Assembly (NCBI GenBank): GCA_964522665.1
Contig: CAZFVY010000166.1
Span: 1 to 9,138, forward strand
Source of the DNA: CAZFVY01 sp964522665
GTDB taxonomy: Bacteria; Verrucomicrobiota; Verrucomicrobiia; Limisphaerales; CAZFVY01
Length of the DNA: 9,138 bases
Reading direction: 5' to 3'
Position 1 is the stretch's first letter, and every line of letters begins with the position of its first letter. Below, one piece after another: positions 1 to 6,572 of this stretch. Under the pieces are notes generated by a model that had not been told where the DNA came from, ran no database searches, and saw only the letters and a list, made by a program, of their open reading frames with translations. The translations under genes and the position numbers were made by a program.

Positions 1-1098
1 CCCGGAACTGAGTTGCGCGGGCGAGACCGACACGGCGGTCGGCAGCGTGCCCGTCGTTAGCTGCGCGGGCGAAATCGTTACCGTCGCCGGCAGCGCGCCC
101 GTCAGGTTCGCGGCGGAAATGCCGGTCAGACCCGAGCCATTCCCGCTGAAACTCGGCGCCGTGATCCCGCCGAGGAACGTCTGGTTGGTCGTCGCGCTTA
201 GCCGTGCCACGTTGAAGGCCAGTTGCGCGTCGGGAACCGTGCCGCTGGCCAAATTGCCCGCGTTCAGACCGGTCAAACCCGAACCATTGCCGCTGAAACT
301 CTGCGCGCTGAGTGAGCCGCTGAAAGGCAAAGTGGCCGAGTTAAGCCGGGGAATAAAGGAGGAGAGGACGCCGTCGGGCAGGGTTCCGTTCCCGGTTAGC
401 AGGTTGGCCGGCACGCTGGCGCTTGAGGTTAACGCGCCCGCCAGGTTGGCGGCGTTGAGACTGGTCAGGCCGGCGCCGTTGCCGACAAAGCTGGTCGCCG
501 TGATGATCGACCCGCTCAACGTGAGGTTGCCGCCGGTCAGTTTGAGCACGTTGGCCGAGAGGACCGCGTCCGGCAGGCTGGCGGCGCCGGTCAGATTACC
601 GGCCGGGACTTGCACGGTGGCGGGCAGCGACATCGTGGCCAGCTTGGAAGCGGTGATCGAGCCGTCCGCCAGGCCGCCCGTGCCAACCGAGAGCGGAGCG
701 ACCGAACCCGCCTGCCGCGCGAAGAGCGCGTAGGGCGTCGGCGAAAGCTGCTGCCGGCCGCTCAGTTGCGTGAAACCGCCGGCGGCGCCATTCGTGCGCA
801 CGCTGACTTGCAGCCAGCGGTCGCTCCCGCTGAAGGAATTGGTGCCGAAATCAACGACCGTCGTAAAAACTCCGTTCGTCACGACCACGCCGCTGCTGGT
901 GACGGCCGCTCCAAGCGCGTTCCCGGCGGAGCCCGCGTCAAAAAGCTGGAAGCTGAGGTCGAACGCGCCGCTGGCGGGAACGCCGCTGGCGGTCAGGCGG
1001 CCTTGGTAGGTGAAGCCGGTACTTTGCGCGCGCGCGGAACCGGCGCCGCCGAAGGCGAGCAGAAGGGCGGCGAGGGTGGATAGGCGGAGGGTCTTCAT
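1..1098 (-). CDS. Secreted repeat protein, N-terminal 366 residues (runs off left edge)
   Basis: This is the 5' part of a large exported protein; the frame is open from ATG at 1098 to base 1 with no stop. Residues 1-24 form a typical signal peptide (MKTLR, then a Leu/Ala-rich core, then SARA) with likely cleavage before QSTGF. Residues 28-120 are a compact domain beginning FTYQGRL and ending near LSPTPYALFA. From about residue 200 a module recurs, S-F-x-G-N-G-x-G-L-T followed by an N-A-x-N-L-A/T-x-G segment, at 203-212, 267-276 and 316-325. Such proteins are common in Verrucomicrobiota, and some end in a tail-fibre-like chaperone domain, which cannot be seen here. A surface or extracellular role is inferred; the substrate is unknown. 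No clear Shine-Dalgarno site precedes the start, but the signal peptide supports this ATG. The composition is very GC-rich, unlike the defence-like genes further right. Confidence 0.85.
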   Translation of the reverse strand, partial: MKTLRLSTLAALLLAFGGAGSARAQSTGFTYQGRLTASGVPASGAFDLSFQLFDAGSAGNALGAAVTSSGVVVTNGVFTTVVDFGTNSFSGSDRWLQVSVRTNGAAGGFTQLSGRQQLSPTPYALFARQAGSVAPLSVGTGGLADGSITASKLATMSLPATVQVPAGNLTGAASLPDAVLSANVLKLTGGNLTLSGSIITATSFVGNGAGLTSLNAANLAGALTSSASVPANLLTGNGTLPDGVLSSFIPRLNSATLPFSGSLSAQSFSGNGSGLTGLNAGNLASGTVPDAQLAFNVARLSATTNQTFLGGITAPSFSGNGSGLTGISAANLTGALPATVTISPAQLTTGTLPTAVSVSPAQLSSG

Positions 1099-1375
1099 AG
1101 GCGTTATAGGCACGCGGAATCGTTCGGTTGCGGCGTTCAAATCGTTCAGGTTTTTTGCCCCTCCCAGTCACCGTCTGCACCAAAGGCGGCGGGTCGGAGG
1201 GATCACGGAAGGTGAGAAATCGCGCGGCTTGCGAACTCACGCAAACCCTTTAGCGGGCAACAACAAACAGAAACTCTGCACCCGGAGCGGACCCAACTCT
1301 TCCAACCGAAACCTAACGCAGAGTCCAGCGCCGAGCGCAAGCGAAATCTAGTTTCAGGGAAATTGCCAAATTGCC

Positions 1376-1408
1376 GGCCGCACGACGTCAGGGAGAACCC
1401 GTGCGGCC
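1376..1408. other. GC-rich hairpin, 9-bp perfect stem
   Basis: GGCCGCACG at 1376-1384 pairs perfectly with CGTGCGGCC at 1400-1408 across a 15-nt loop. Neither side is followed by a run of T, so it is not a classical intrinsic terminator. Its function is unknown. Confidence 0.5.
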
Positions 1409-1729
1409 CCGTCGCGCGCCGTCGTTCGACGGGCCGTCCGAATGGTCCTGAGTTCGGGGTGCCGAAAACGACGGCGTTTCAAGAGGGGCGCGGCTCTTTA
1501 ACTGTGGGAACGATGTCAAGGCCGCCATGTCGTCGCAGTCACGCGAGTAGCGCCGCGGCCACGATGGTGACCAGGAGGAAGCGCCAGAATGCCAAGCGGT
1601 GACGGCGCACTCGCGCGAACGTACGCGGCAACCCTTCCCGACGCTCCACGCGTTCGGATTAACGCCCGGCCCCCGAACAACTCGACGCCGCGCTTGTCGT
1701 TTGCCGTTTTAACGCCGCGCGAAATCCGC

Positions 1730-1759
1730 TTGCCCTTTTGCCGAAAAGACCCATATTTT
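1730..1759 (+). promoter_or_regulatory. Promoter-like -35/-10 for the tRNA gene
   Basis: TTGCCC at 1730-1735 and TATTTT at 1754-1759 are separated by 18 nt and end 22 nt before the first tRNA base. The position and strand suit a tRNA promoter. It also suggests that 1782-1819 is the native tRNA locus rather than a fragment carried in by an element. Confidence 0.5.
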
Positions 1760-1781
1760 GCGGGTGTCCGGTCCATTGGCT

Positions 1782-1819
1782 GGGGTCGTAGCTCAGTTGG
1801 TAGAGCGTCTCGTTCGCAA
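1782..1819 (+). pseudogene. 5' half of tRNA-Ala(CGC), interrupted after the anticodon loop
   Basis: The sequence gives the acceptor 5' strand GGGGTCG (1782-1788), the TA linker, a D arm with GCTC/GAGC stem around AGTTGGTA, base 26 G, an anticodon 5' strand TCTCG (1808-1812) and a loop TTCGCAA (1813-1819) with anticodon CGC at 1815-1817. The expected pairing strand would be CGAGA, but GGAGT follows, and there is no variable loop, T arm (GTTCRA) or acceptor 3' strand after it. The 3' half is therefore absent. The anticodon loop is a standard crossover site for tyrosine recombinases, so this most likely marks the left junction of an integrated element. A tRNA intron or a simple deletion are alternatives; I found no 3' exon downstream in this window. 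Confidence 0.75.
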
Positions 1820-2062
1820 GGAGTTTTTGGCACTTGGACTCATTTTCTCCCAATTGGCCCTGATTGGACAACTACCTGTGGTGAAGGAGCTTCCGAGGAT
1901 TTCGCCTTGGACCCTCCGTTCCGCAACTTCCCCCATTTTTCATCGCCTGCGTAGAAGCGTGCGTAGAAGCGCATCCAATCGCGAGTACCCCGAGATCCTG
2001 ACCAGTCCGGGAGGTAAGGAAGCTTGGCCTCGTTCGGTGAATAATAATTCTTGGGTGGCCGC
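1820..2062. other. Left end of the presumed integrated element, no clear gene
   Basis: This lies between the tRNA break and the insertion sequence. A 12-bp near-perfect tandem repeat (GCGTAGAAGCGT then GCGTAGAAGCGC) occurs around 1954-1977. On the minus strand a frame stays open across this segment and, if the insertion sequence is removed, for about 20 codons beyond the insertion point until a TGA. I do not recognise the roughly 80-residue product, which has no start of its own that I can defend. Confidence 0.4.
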
Positions 2063-2066
2063 CTAA
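2063..2066. repeat. Target-site duplication CTAA, left copy
   Basis: CTAA lies immediately outside the left inverted end and matches the CTAA outside the right end. It also supplies the transposase stop codon on the minus strand. Confidence 0.75.
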
Positions 2067-3529
2067 CAGCCTGTTGAAGTATGGCAGTATTTGAAAACGG
2101 GGCGGGTGGCGTGCCGAAAGGCGCTGGCGATTTCGTTGACCCATTGCCCCAATAGCCGCCACGGTTTCTCCGATGGAGCTTCTAGTCGCTCCGTCTTACT
2201 GACTTTCCGGCCCACGATCCCGGACCATCCGGCCACCAAAAGTTGCCAGCCAAGCACAAAAAGGACTTTTGCCTGGGCCGCCCATTGTTTGGGCGTTCCG
2301 ATTCCCAGCAGTTGGCGCATCAGTTGCGAGAGATTATACACCGCCGCCGCGAACTTAAAGCGCTTGTTGAGGTTGGCCAACCCGCGCAGTGTCGTGCGCC
2401 GCGCTCCGCCCGCATCCAGAATGTGCGCGAAGGTTCGTTCGATGTGCATGCCTCTTTTGCGTAATAGTTTCTTGCCCGACTTGCTGCGCGCGCTCCGTCT
2501 GGCTCGGCGCGCCGCCTTGCCTTGCGCCGGAGAAAGCTTATCCAACTTGCGCTGGCGCACCGGATCGGAAATGACCGTCCGAATGCCTTCGGCCTGCACG
2601 GCTTCCAGTTCGTCCAGCGCGTGATAGCCTTTGTCCGCCGTCACGCTTTTAATGGTCAGACTGTCGGCGGGACGGTCGCTCACGGCGTTGAGGTTCTCCT
2701 GAGCTTCCAACACATGCGCCGCTAAATCCTTGTGATCGGCTTCATCCCCCAAGCGCACTTCAGCCCGCAAAATCGCGCCGGTGTCCAAATCCACCGTGTT
2801 CTCCGGCTTGTAGATCATGTCCGTGCCGCCCGCCTTGGTCGGGCCGATCTTGGCGTCCGGGTCATGCGGGTTCTCCCACTCCTGGTTGCTCATCTTCTTG
2901 GGCCGCTTGCGGTCAAAGCGCCGGACCGCCTCGCTATCTTTGGGATCGATCCCGTTCTCACTGGCCAGTCGCCGGACATATTCCCAGTACGCCTCCTGGG
3001 TCTGGCGATTGACCAAACCCTTGAGCGAAGCGTTGGCTTCGATCACCGAGGCATCCAGACCCACGTTTTGGCCTTGGACCAGCCCGTGCGCCTGCAACGC
3101 GCGCAGGATTAAGCCAAAGACCTGCTCATAGACCGCCTCGCCCAAGCGCGCGCGAATGACGGACAAGGTCGAGTGATCCGGCGTGTTCTGCGTCAAGTCG
3201 TAGCCCAGGAACGCCCGGATCGAAAGCGAGTCCTGGCACCGCTCGGCGATGCCCCGCTCACTGCCGAGGTTCTCAAAGAAGCCCACCATCAGCATTTTGA
3301 AATAGACCGCCGGGTCAACGCCCGGCCGGCCCAGGCCGTTGCTGGCGTAAGCCGACGCGCAGAGCTGGCGGACTTGACCGGCGAAATCAAAAGACTGAAG
3401 CGTCAGCTCGAGTTTGGCGTAGAACGAACCGGTGGCCGGCCGCACGAGTTGGCCGGAGGGAATGAAGAGTTCCAGTTCCGGCAAGGCTTTCGATGCGAAC
3501 ATGTTACAAGTATCACTTGTTCTGCACAT
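2063..3529 (-). CDS. IS1182-like DDE transposase
   Basis: This 488-residue transposase would cut and join the ends of the surrounding element. Residues about 50-130 form the N-terminal helical domain common to IS1182/IS5-type enzymes (GRPGVDPAVYFKMLMVGF, then PDHSTLSVIRARL). The catalytic triad reads D159 (GLDASVIEANAS), D299 (VTADKGYHALDE) and E364 (MHIERTFAHI, followed by R-R-T-T-L-R-G-L-A-N-L-N-K-R). The length is normal for the family. Two starts are possible: ATG at 3529, or an internal ATG at 3502 (MFASKALPELEL), which resembles the beginning of related proteins. A 15-bp palindrome lies between them. The last codons read through the left inverted end, and the TAG stop at 2063-2065 belongs to the target duplication, not the element. 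Confidence 0.88.
   Translation of the reverse strand: MCRTSDTCNMFASKALPELELFIPSGQLVRPATGSFYAKLELTLQSFDFAGQVRQLCASAYASNGLGRPGVDPAVYFKMLMVGFFENLGSERGIAERCQDSLSIRAFLGYDLTQNTPDHSTLSVIRARLGEAVYEQVFGLILRALQAHGLVQGQNVGLDASVIEANASLKGLVNRQTQEAYWEYVRRLASENGIDPKDSEAVRRFDRKRPKKMSNQEWENPHDPDAKIGPTKAGGTDMIYKPENTVDLDTGAILRAEVRLGDEADHKDLAAHVLEAQENLNAVSDRPADSLTIKSVTADKGYHALDELEAVQAEGIRTVISDPVRQRKLDKLSPAQGKAARRARRSARSKSGKKLLRKRGMHIERTFAHILDAGGARRTTLRGLANLNKRFKFAAAVYNLSQLMRQLLGIGTPKQWAAQAKVLFVLGWQLLVAGWSGIVGRKVSKTERLEAPSEKPWRLLGQWVNEIASAFRHATRPVFKYCHTSTGC
2067..2081. repeat. Left terminal inverted repeat of the IS
   Basis: CAGCCTGTTGAAGTA. The first 12 bases are identical to the complement of the right end. 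The transposase frame reads straight through it. Confidence 0.8.
3506..3520. promoter_or_regulatory. Palindrome between the two possible transposase starts
   Basis: ACAAGT and ACTTGT are separated by ATC. The 6-bp arms are perfect. It could be an operator or a small hairpin limiting transposase translation if ATG 3502 is the true start. The function is inferred from position only. Confidence 0.35.
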
Positions 3530-3561
3530 AAGACAACACTTTTCCTCTTACTTCGACTGAT

Positions 3562-3576
3562 TATTTCAACAGGCTG
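3562..3576. repeat. Right terminal inverted repeat of the IS
   Basis: TATTTCAACAGGCTG, the complement of the left end with one mismatch in 15. Confidence 0.8.
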
Positions 3577-3580
3577 CTAA
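3577..3580. repeat. Target-site duplication CTAA, right copy
   Basis: CTAA directly follows the right inverted end and matches 2063-2066. Confidence 0.75.
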
Positions 3581-3679
3581 CGCCAAAACGAGCCAAATCG
3601 ATAGCAGGGAACGATTCTCACGCTGGGGTTGGAGGGGTGGTGTCGATCTCCGTGTTGACTCAGGTGCCATATCAACCAT

Positions 3680-4405
3680 TTACGGAGGTGCTGGCAAAAG
3701 AGTGAGCTCGTCAGCGTTCTTCCAGGCCGTGTACTTCACAAACATTTCTTCGCTGCGACCGTGTATTGGCGATGCCCAAGTGTTGCCCGCAGACCAATCG
3801 AGAAAATGGTCCCAAATTCGCCCGGTATGCCCCAACAAATCGGAAAGCAATAGCTGGCTGATCTCCTCATTACCGTGAAGAAGAATGTCCGAACCGGGAA
3901 CTGGATGGCCGCCAAGCTCGCAGTGATACCCGTAGTCCTTGCCACGAAATCGTCCTTTCGCGGCGTCTCTCAACTTGGCAGGTGTAAAGAATTCGCGCCG
4001 TTCGTGAGTAGAGCTTCTCAGCCAACGTTGGGCATCCTTGTCACGAGTTTCGAAAGCCCACGCAAGATATTCTATCTCTACCATCTGTCGGAGCAAGGCG
4101 GCAGCAGCGTAGTGCCTTCCATCTCCAAATAGCTGCGCGCTAGCCGAAGTGAGCTGTCCCGCAATTCGAAATAGCAGTGACACCGCGACAATTTCGTCGC
4201 TGCCATGTCCTCCCGGAGACGCGCCATTGACCCGGTCGGGGCCGACAATATGGCCTACAACATGCAACTCGTCGCCGACGCGTGAAAACGTTTCTGCCGT
4301 GAACATTGCAAGGTCGAATCGCATGTTGACTTGTACCCTGTCCGTCGCCGCATTTCGTGCAACGGTCGTCCACCTTAAAATATCTTCGTCGGGCGACATT
4401 GTCAT
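3680..4405 (-). CDS. Unrecognised helical protein with HEPN-like features, partner of the OGG-like gene
   Basis: I cannot name this 241-residue protein. The frame is open further upstream, but the ATG at 4405 is chosen because it overlaps the stop of the preceding gene as ATGA (4402-4405), the mark of translational coupling. The predicted helix around 98-118 (HYAAAALLRQMVEIEYLAWAF) resembles the central helix of DUF5677- and AbiV-like proteins that have HEPN-type folds. A polar segment follows (RSSTHERREF at 130-139, then GKDYGYHCELGGHP at 155-168) with clustered Arg, His, Cys and Asp residues that could form an active or metal site. There is no signal peptide or membrane segment, so it is probably cytoplasmic. 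If it is HEPN-like, an RNase or toxin role is possible, but the canonical R-x4-6-H motif is not unambiguous. Codons look less GC-rich than those of the leftmost gene. Confidence 0.75.
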   Translation of the reverse strand: MTMSPDEDILRWTTVARNAATDRVQVNMRFDLAMFTAETFSRVGDELHVVGHIVGPDRVNGASPGGHGSDEIVAVSLLFRIAGQLTSASAQLFGDGRHYAAAALLRQMVEIEYLAWAFETRDKDAQRWLRSSTHERREFFTPAKLRDAAKGRFRGKDYGYHCELGGHPVPGSDILLHGNEEISQLLLSDLLGHTGRIWDHFLDWSAGNTWASPIHGRSEEMFVKYTAWKNADELTLLPAPP

Positions 4406-5145
4406 GCTCGGCCGCCATGAGTGAAGAGAAAGTATTCGATTTGCTCTGCGGTGCAACTCAGGGAGGACGCCCAGCAATGCATAAGAATTAAATACTGGAG
4501 GTAACCACTGGCAGTCCAGTGAACAGACGAATTGGCGATTGATCTCGTACGCGTCAAATAGTACCAGAAGTCGGGGGGCAAGTTACTTTTCCGCAGACCG
4601 GAAGCAACTCGGCTGTCAAATATAAGGGCTTTAATCACATAGGCACTACGAGCCGAACAGAAGTGGAGATACTTCGACGCGAATGACGCCCCGAGGTAGG
4701 GGATTTTGGCGGTGCGGAACGTGTCATAAGCCGCGCCATACATCCCGAATGCGATCGCGCGCGCGACAGCGCAAAGCGTCGGTTTGAGGTTCGGCGCACG
4801 GAGCATGGCAGCCACGCGATGTGGCCCATAACCTGTGCGACCGAAACCCCAGACCATCACCGCGATGAAAAGTTGCAGTAAGGCAGGAAACGCGGCGTCG
4901 CATGGAATTAGATTGTAGGGGTCTAGTTGCGGAGCATGATTCAGACATTGGTCCCGCGAAATAGCCAAGGCACCATGGCCGAGAATATCGTCGAAATCCA
5001 CATCGGGACACGCACGGTCCCAGGCATCGCGGTCGAAATCCACCGCTTGCTCATGGGGACGGAGTTCTCGAATCGTGTCGGCGTTCTCGATTAGGGTGTT
5101 TGGGACAAACATAACAAAATATTCTACGCTGAGTGTAGAGCGCAT
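4402..5145 (-). CDS. OGG-fold (8-oxoguanine DNA glycosylase-like) protein
   Basis: The 247-residue product resembles bacterial proteins annotated as 8-oxoguanine DNA glycosylase OGG-fold proteins. Shared features are the central VWGFGRTGYGPHRVAAML segment (98-115), the helix-hairpin-helix-like LGASFASKYLHF (151-162) with K158 where these glycosylases carry the catalytic lysine, and ALIFDSRVASGL (173-184) with D177 at the expected conserved aspartate. The C-terminus ends with the usual Trp/Tyr-rich helices and a F-L-F-T-H-G-G tail. The predicted role is recognition and excision of a modified base, with the substrate unknown. It differs from housekeeping OGG/MutM in lacking their flanking domains, and in being coupled to an unknown partner gene within a mobile element. 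ATG 5145 gives the longest product; ATG 5112 (MFVPNTLIEN) is an alternative, and neither has a good Shine-Dalgarno site. Confidence 0.7.
   Translation of the reverse strand: MRSTLSVEYFVMFVPNTLIENADTIRELRPHEQAVDFDRDAWDRACPDVDFDDILGHGALAISRDQCLNHAPQLDPYNLIPCDAAFPALLQLFIAVMVWGFGRTGYGPHRVAAMLRAPNLKPTLCAVARAIAFGMYGAAYDTFRTAKIPYLGASFASKYLHFCSARSAYVIKALIFDSRVASGLRKSNLPPDFWYYLTRTRSIANSSVHWTASGYLQYLILMHCWASSLSCTAEQIEYFLFTHGGRA
5123..5139. promoter_or_regulatory. Possible operator at the start of the OGG-like gene
   Basis: TCTAC and GTAGA form an inverted pair around GCTGAGT, just inside the longest reading frame. If translation starts at 5112 the site would lie in the leader. The short arms make this tentative. 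Confidence 0.25.
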
Positions 5146-5166
5146 TTTAGCTCAACTTGTCCTCGG

Positions 5167-5194
5167 AGTCTTCGGTCCAATCGTGCGATGTCAA
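5167..5194 (-). promoter_or_regulatory. Possible promoter of the two-gene cassette
   Basis: On the minus strand a perfect TTGACA (5189-5194) is followed after 16 nt by a weak AAGACT (5167-5172), placing the transcript start shortly before ATG 5145. The -35 is strong and the -10 is poor, so this is only a candidate. Confidence 0.3.
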
Positions 5195-5395
5195 GTCGTT
5201 AGTGAAACGGCAAAACGAATCTTAATATCGCATGGAGGGGTAGCCGGAGGCGAGAGCGGAGCACCGTTAAGGGGCGCGGAAACTGACGGTCGAACCGCGG
5301 TTGTCGCGCATTCGTTTTGCCCGTTTTGGAAGCTCCGACCGGTCCCTGTATCTGATCGAATTGTATCCACACGCCGTGCCAAAATGGCGTTCCAG

Positions 5396-5425
5396 AGGTT
5401 CGGGGTAATCTACCCTTTGGAACCT
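5396..5425. repeat. Nested hairpin
   Basis: The outer arms AGGTTC (5396-5401) and GAACCT (5420-5425) enclose inner arms GGGTA (5403-5407) and TACCC (5411-5415) around an ATC loop. A competing pairing TTCCA/TGGAA overlaps it. No T-run follows on either strand, so it does not look like a transcription terminator. Confidence 0.55.
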
Positions 5426-5437
5426 TGCGGAGCGCAT

Positions 5438-5527
5438 TCTTCAACGGGGGGACCCAGGCACTACGACTTTGGCCGCGAGCAGGGCGCGCTTCGCTTCGGC
5501 GTACGGCGGCGCTACCCCCGTTGAAGA
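5438..5527. repeat. 13-bp perfect inverted repeat with 64-nt spacer
   Basis: TCTTCAACGGGGG at 5438-5450 is exactly complementary to CCCCCGTTGAAGA at 5515-5527. The spacer is GC-rich and carries smaller internal symmetries. It could be a cruciform or transfer origin, paired protein-binding sites, or the ends of a very small element, although I see no target duplication. Confidence 0.6.
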
Positions 5528-5591
5528 CCGCGCTGCACTTCCCGTGGCGAGACTATTCCAATCGGAACGCCGATGCAAAGTGGGAGTCGCA

Positions 5592-5864
5592 TTAGGTCTG
5601 ATCCAAAAATCTCACGATTTCTTTTTTGGGAATCAGTATATGGCGGAGCGCCTTCGATGGACGCAAAAGGCCGCGGGCGATGAGTCGGCGGACACTCTTG
5701 TCCGATACGCCGAGCATTGCCGCCGTCTCGCCGACACTGAACGCCAAGCGTTCGCAGCGGCTCTGGGATTCGGCGGCGCCTACGCGCGCCTCAGCCGGGA
5801 GCGGCCCGGCAGCAGTCATTTCTGCGCCAAGTTGAACAGCATCGACCTTTGTATTCGTTTTCAT
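5592..5864 (-). CDS. Excisionase-like helix-turn-helix DNA-binding protein
   Basis: This is a 90-residue protein with a C-terminal winged helix-turn-helix of the MerR/excisionase type (about 41-88): AFSVGETAAMLGVSDKSVRR, then a basic turn, then ILIPKKEIVRFLDQ. The first 40 residues are polar and probably disordered. Such proteins act as recombination directionality factors or as regulators in integrated elements. The start is supported by a purine-rich GAGGGAGAG just upstream of ATG 5864. It begins 9 nt after the stop of the membrane protein gene, so it is the last visible gene of the mobilisation operon. In a tRNA-integrated element a role in excision is plausible, but operon control is equally possible. 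Confidence 0.85.
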   Translation of the reverse strand: MKTNTKVDAVQLGAEMTAAGPLPAEARVGAAESQSRCERLAFSVGETAAMLGVSDKSVRRLIARGLLRPSKALRHILIPKKEIVRFLDQT

Positions 5865-5873
5865 GTCTCTCCC

Positions 5874-6572
5874 TCATTTCTTCAAATCGCGCCGCGTCAC
5901 CGCCGGTCGCCGGGCTGGCGATGCCGTGAAAAAACGGCTTGCTGCAGGTTGGTGGGTCGCCAGTCGTTCCTCCATGCTGGCGTTGACCCGCCGACCCTCA
6001 ATCCTGGCATCCATCGCGTCCAGAGTAAGCTTGCGCAATGTCCACCAATCCATTTGGCCTTTGATAAACAGGGCGGCACTTGCGATTTTGAGCCAGAAAC
6101 CGAGCAGCGCGCTGAAGCGCGAGATGACGAGCGCCAGGCACAAACCGATCGCCGGCTCGACAAACCGGACCACAACCAACGGCGGGAGCCCGAGTCGTTC
6201 CCAAAACGGCCACGGCAGACCGGCGGCGTAACTGTGGACGCTGTCGCCGGTACGGAACCTCGGCACGAACCGTACGCCAAAATGGAACAGGCCAAAGCAA
6301 AGAAACAGGGCGACGTAGAAGTCAACGCAGAGATTCAAAGTCCAACTCGACGTTCCGCATGAAAAGAAAGTAACGGCTCGCCGATAGAACAGAAAAAGCG
6401 CGAACGAGCCGGCCATCCTCGGGAAATTCCGGTCGCCGAAGCGGCGATGGAGAAATACCTCCAAACTTGGCGGCACAAGCTTGAGTAGAACCCGCGCCAG
6501 CCACCACGTCAATCGGACGGCCCGGCGAACGCGCTCAACGTTTCGACCGGTGCTTGATCGTGTTGTTTTCAT
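5874..6572 (-). CDS. Polytopic membrane protein coupled to the T4SS ATPase
   Basis: This is a 232-residue integral membrane protein that I do not recognise as a named family. The start is the ATG at 6572, because ATGA at 6569-6572 overlaps the stop of the coupling ATPase gene. The N-terminus is strongly basic (MKTTRSSTGRNVERVRR). Hydrophobic segments lie near 19-34, 54-70, 79-102, 130-151 and 154-170, so about four or five membrane spans are likely. The C-terminal 60 residues are hydrophilic and Arg-rich, probably cytoplasmic. Tight coupling to a VirD4-like ATPase that lacks its own membrane helices suggests it anchors that ATPase or links it to a conjugation channel; this is inference from gene order. 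The opposite strand also has a long open frame here, but it has no domain and no overlap signal. Confidence 0.75.
   Translation of the reverse strand: MKTTRSSTGRNVERVRRAVRLTWWLARVLLKLVPPSLEVFLHRRFGDRNFPRMAGSFALFLFYRRAVTFFSCGTSSWTLNLCVDFYVALFLCFGLFHFGVRFVPRFRTGDSVHSYAAGLPWPFWERLGLPPLVVVRFVEPAIGLCLALVISRFSALLGFWLKIASAALFIKGQMDWWTLRKLTLDAMDARIEGRRVNASMEERLATHQPAASRFFTASPARRPAVTRRDLKK

Larger units (their letters stand above)
1099..1781. other. Gene-free region between secreted protein and tRNA
   Basis: I see no convincing gene in this stretch: its open frames have arginine/proline-rich, low-complexity translations with no recognisable domain. It must hold the leftward promoter of the secreted-protein gene, which I could not place. 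It also holds a GC-rich hairpin (1376-1408), a small palindromic element at 1419-1432 (CCGTCG, two bases, CGACGG) and, at the right end, a promoter-like sequence for the tRNA. A 7-bp inverted pair (ACTCTGC/GCAGAGT) lies near 1272-1324. Confidence 0.6.
2067..3576 (-). mobile_element. Complete IS1182-like insertion sequence, 1510 bp
   Basis: A single transposase frame fills an element bounded by inverted ends. The left end reads CAGCCTGTTGAAGTA and the right end, on the complement, reads CAGCCTGTTGAAATA, matching at 14 of 15 positions. CTAA flanks both sides. The transposase has no frameshift and all three catalytic residues, so the copy appears recent and could be active. Assignment to the IS1182 family rests on the transposase N-terminal domain and the DDE spacing; a search of an IS database would settle the exact family. 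Confidence 0.85.
5146..5591. other. Gene-free region rich in inverted repeats
   Basis: No convincing gene is present; the open frames here have no domain and run across neighbouring genes on the opposite strand. The region separates the mobilisation operon from the two-gene cassette. It contains a nested hairpin (5396-5425), a 13-bp inverted repeat (5438-5450 and 5515-5527) and a candidate promoter. Such clustered symmetry next to mobilisation genes would suit an origin of transfer, a recombination site or a regulatory region; none can be proved from sequence. Confidence 0.5.

Noticed and set aside
47..733. Long plus-strand open frame opposite the secreted protein
   Set aside because: It is the complement of the repeat protein. 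The minus frame has a signal peptide and meaningful modules; the plus frame is Pro/Leu/Arg-rich without a domain.
1782..2062. Group I intron in the tRNA anticodon loop
   Set aside because: Bacterial group I introns do occur in this loop, but I found no 3' half downstream and no obvious intron core; integration or deletion explains the break more simply.
1872..2162. Minus-strand open frame spanning the left IS end
   Set aside because: It starts inside the transposase C-terminus in another frame and has no domain; likely chance.
5396..5425. Intrinsic terminator of the mobilisation operon
   Set aside because: The hairpin has no T-run on either strand and sits about 170 nt past the last stop codon.
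5469..6362. 297-codon plus-strand open frame opposite the membrane protein
   Set aside because: It has no recognisable domain, crosses the helix-turn-helix gene and the repeat-rich gap, and lacks a start signal. The minus-strand genes have ATGA coupling, a Shine-Dalgarno site and clear folds.
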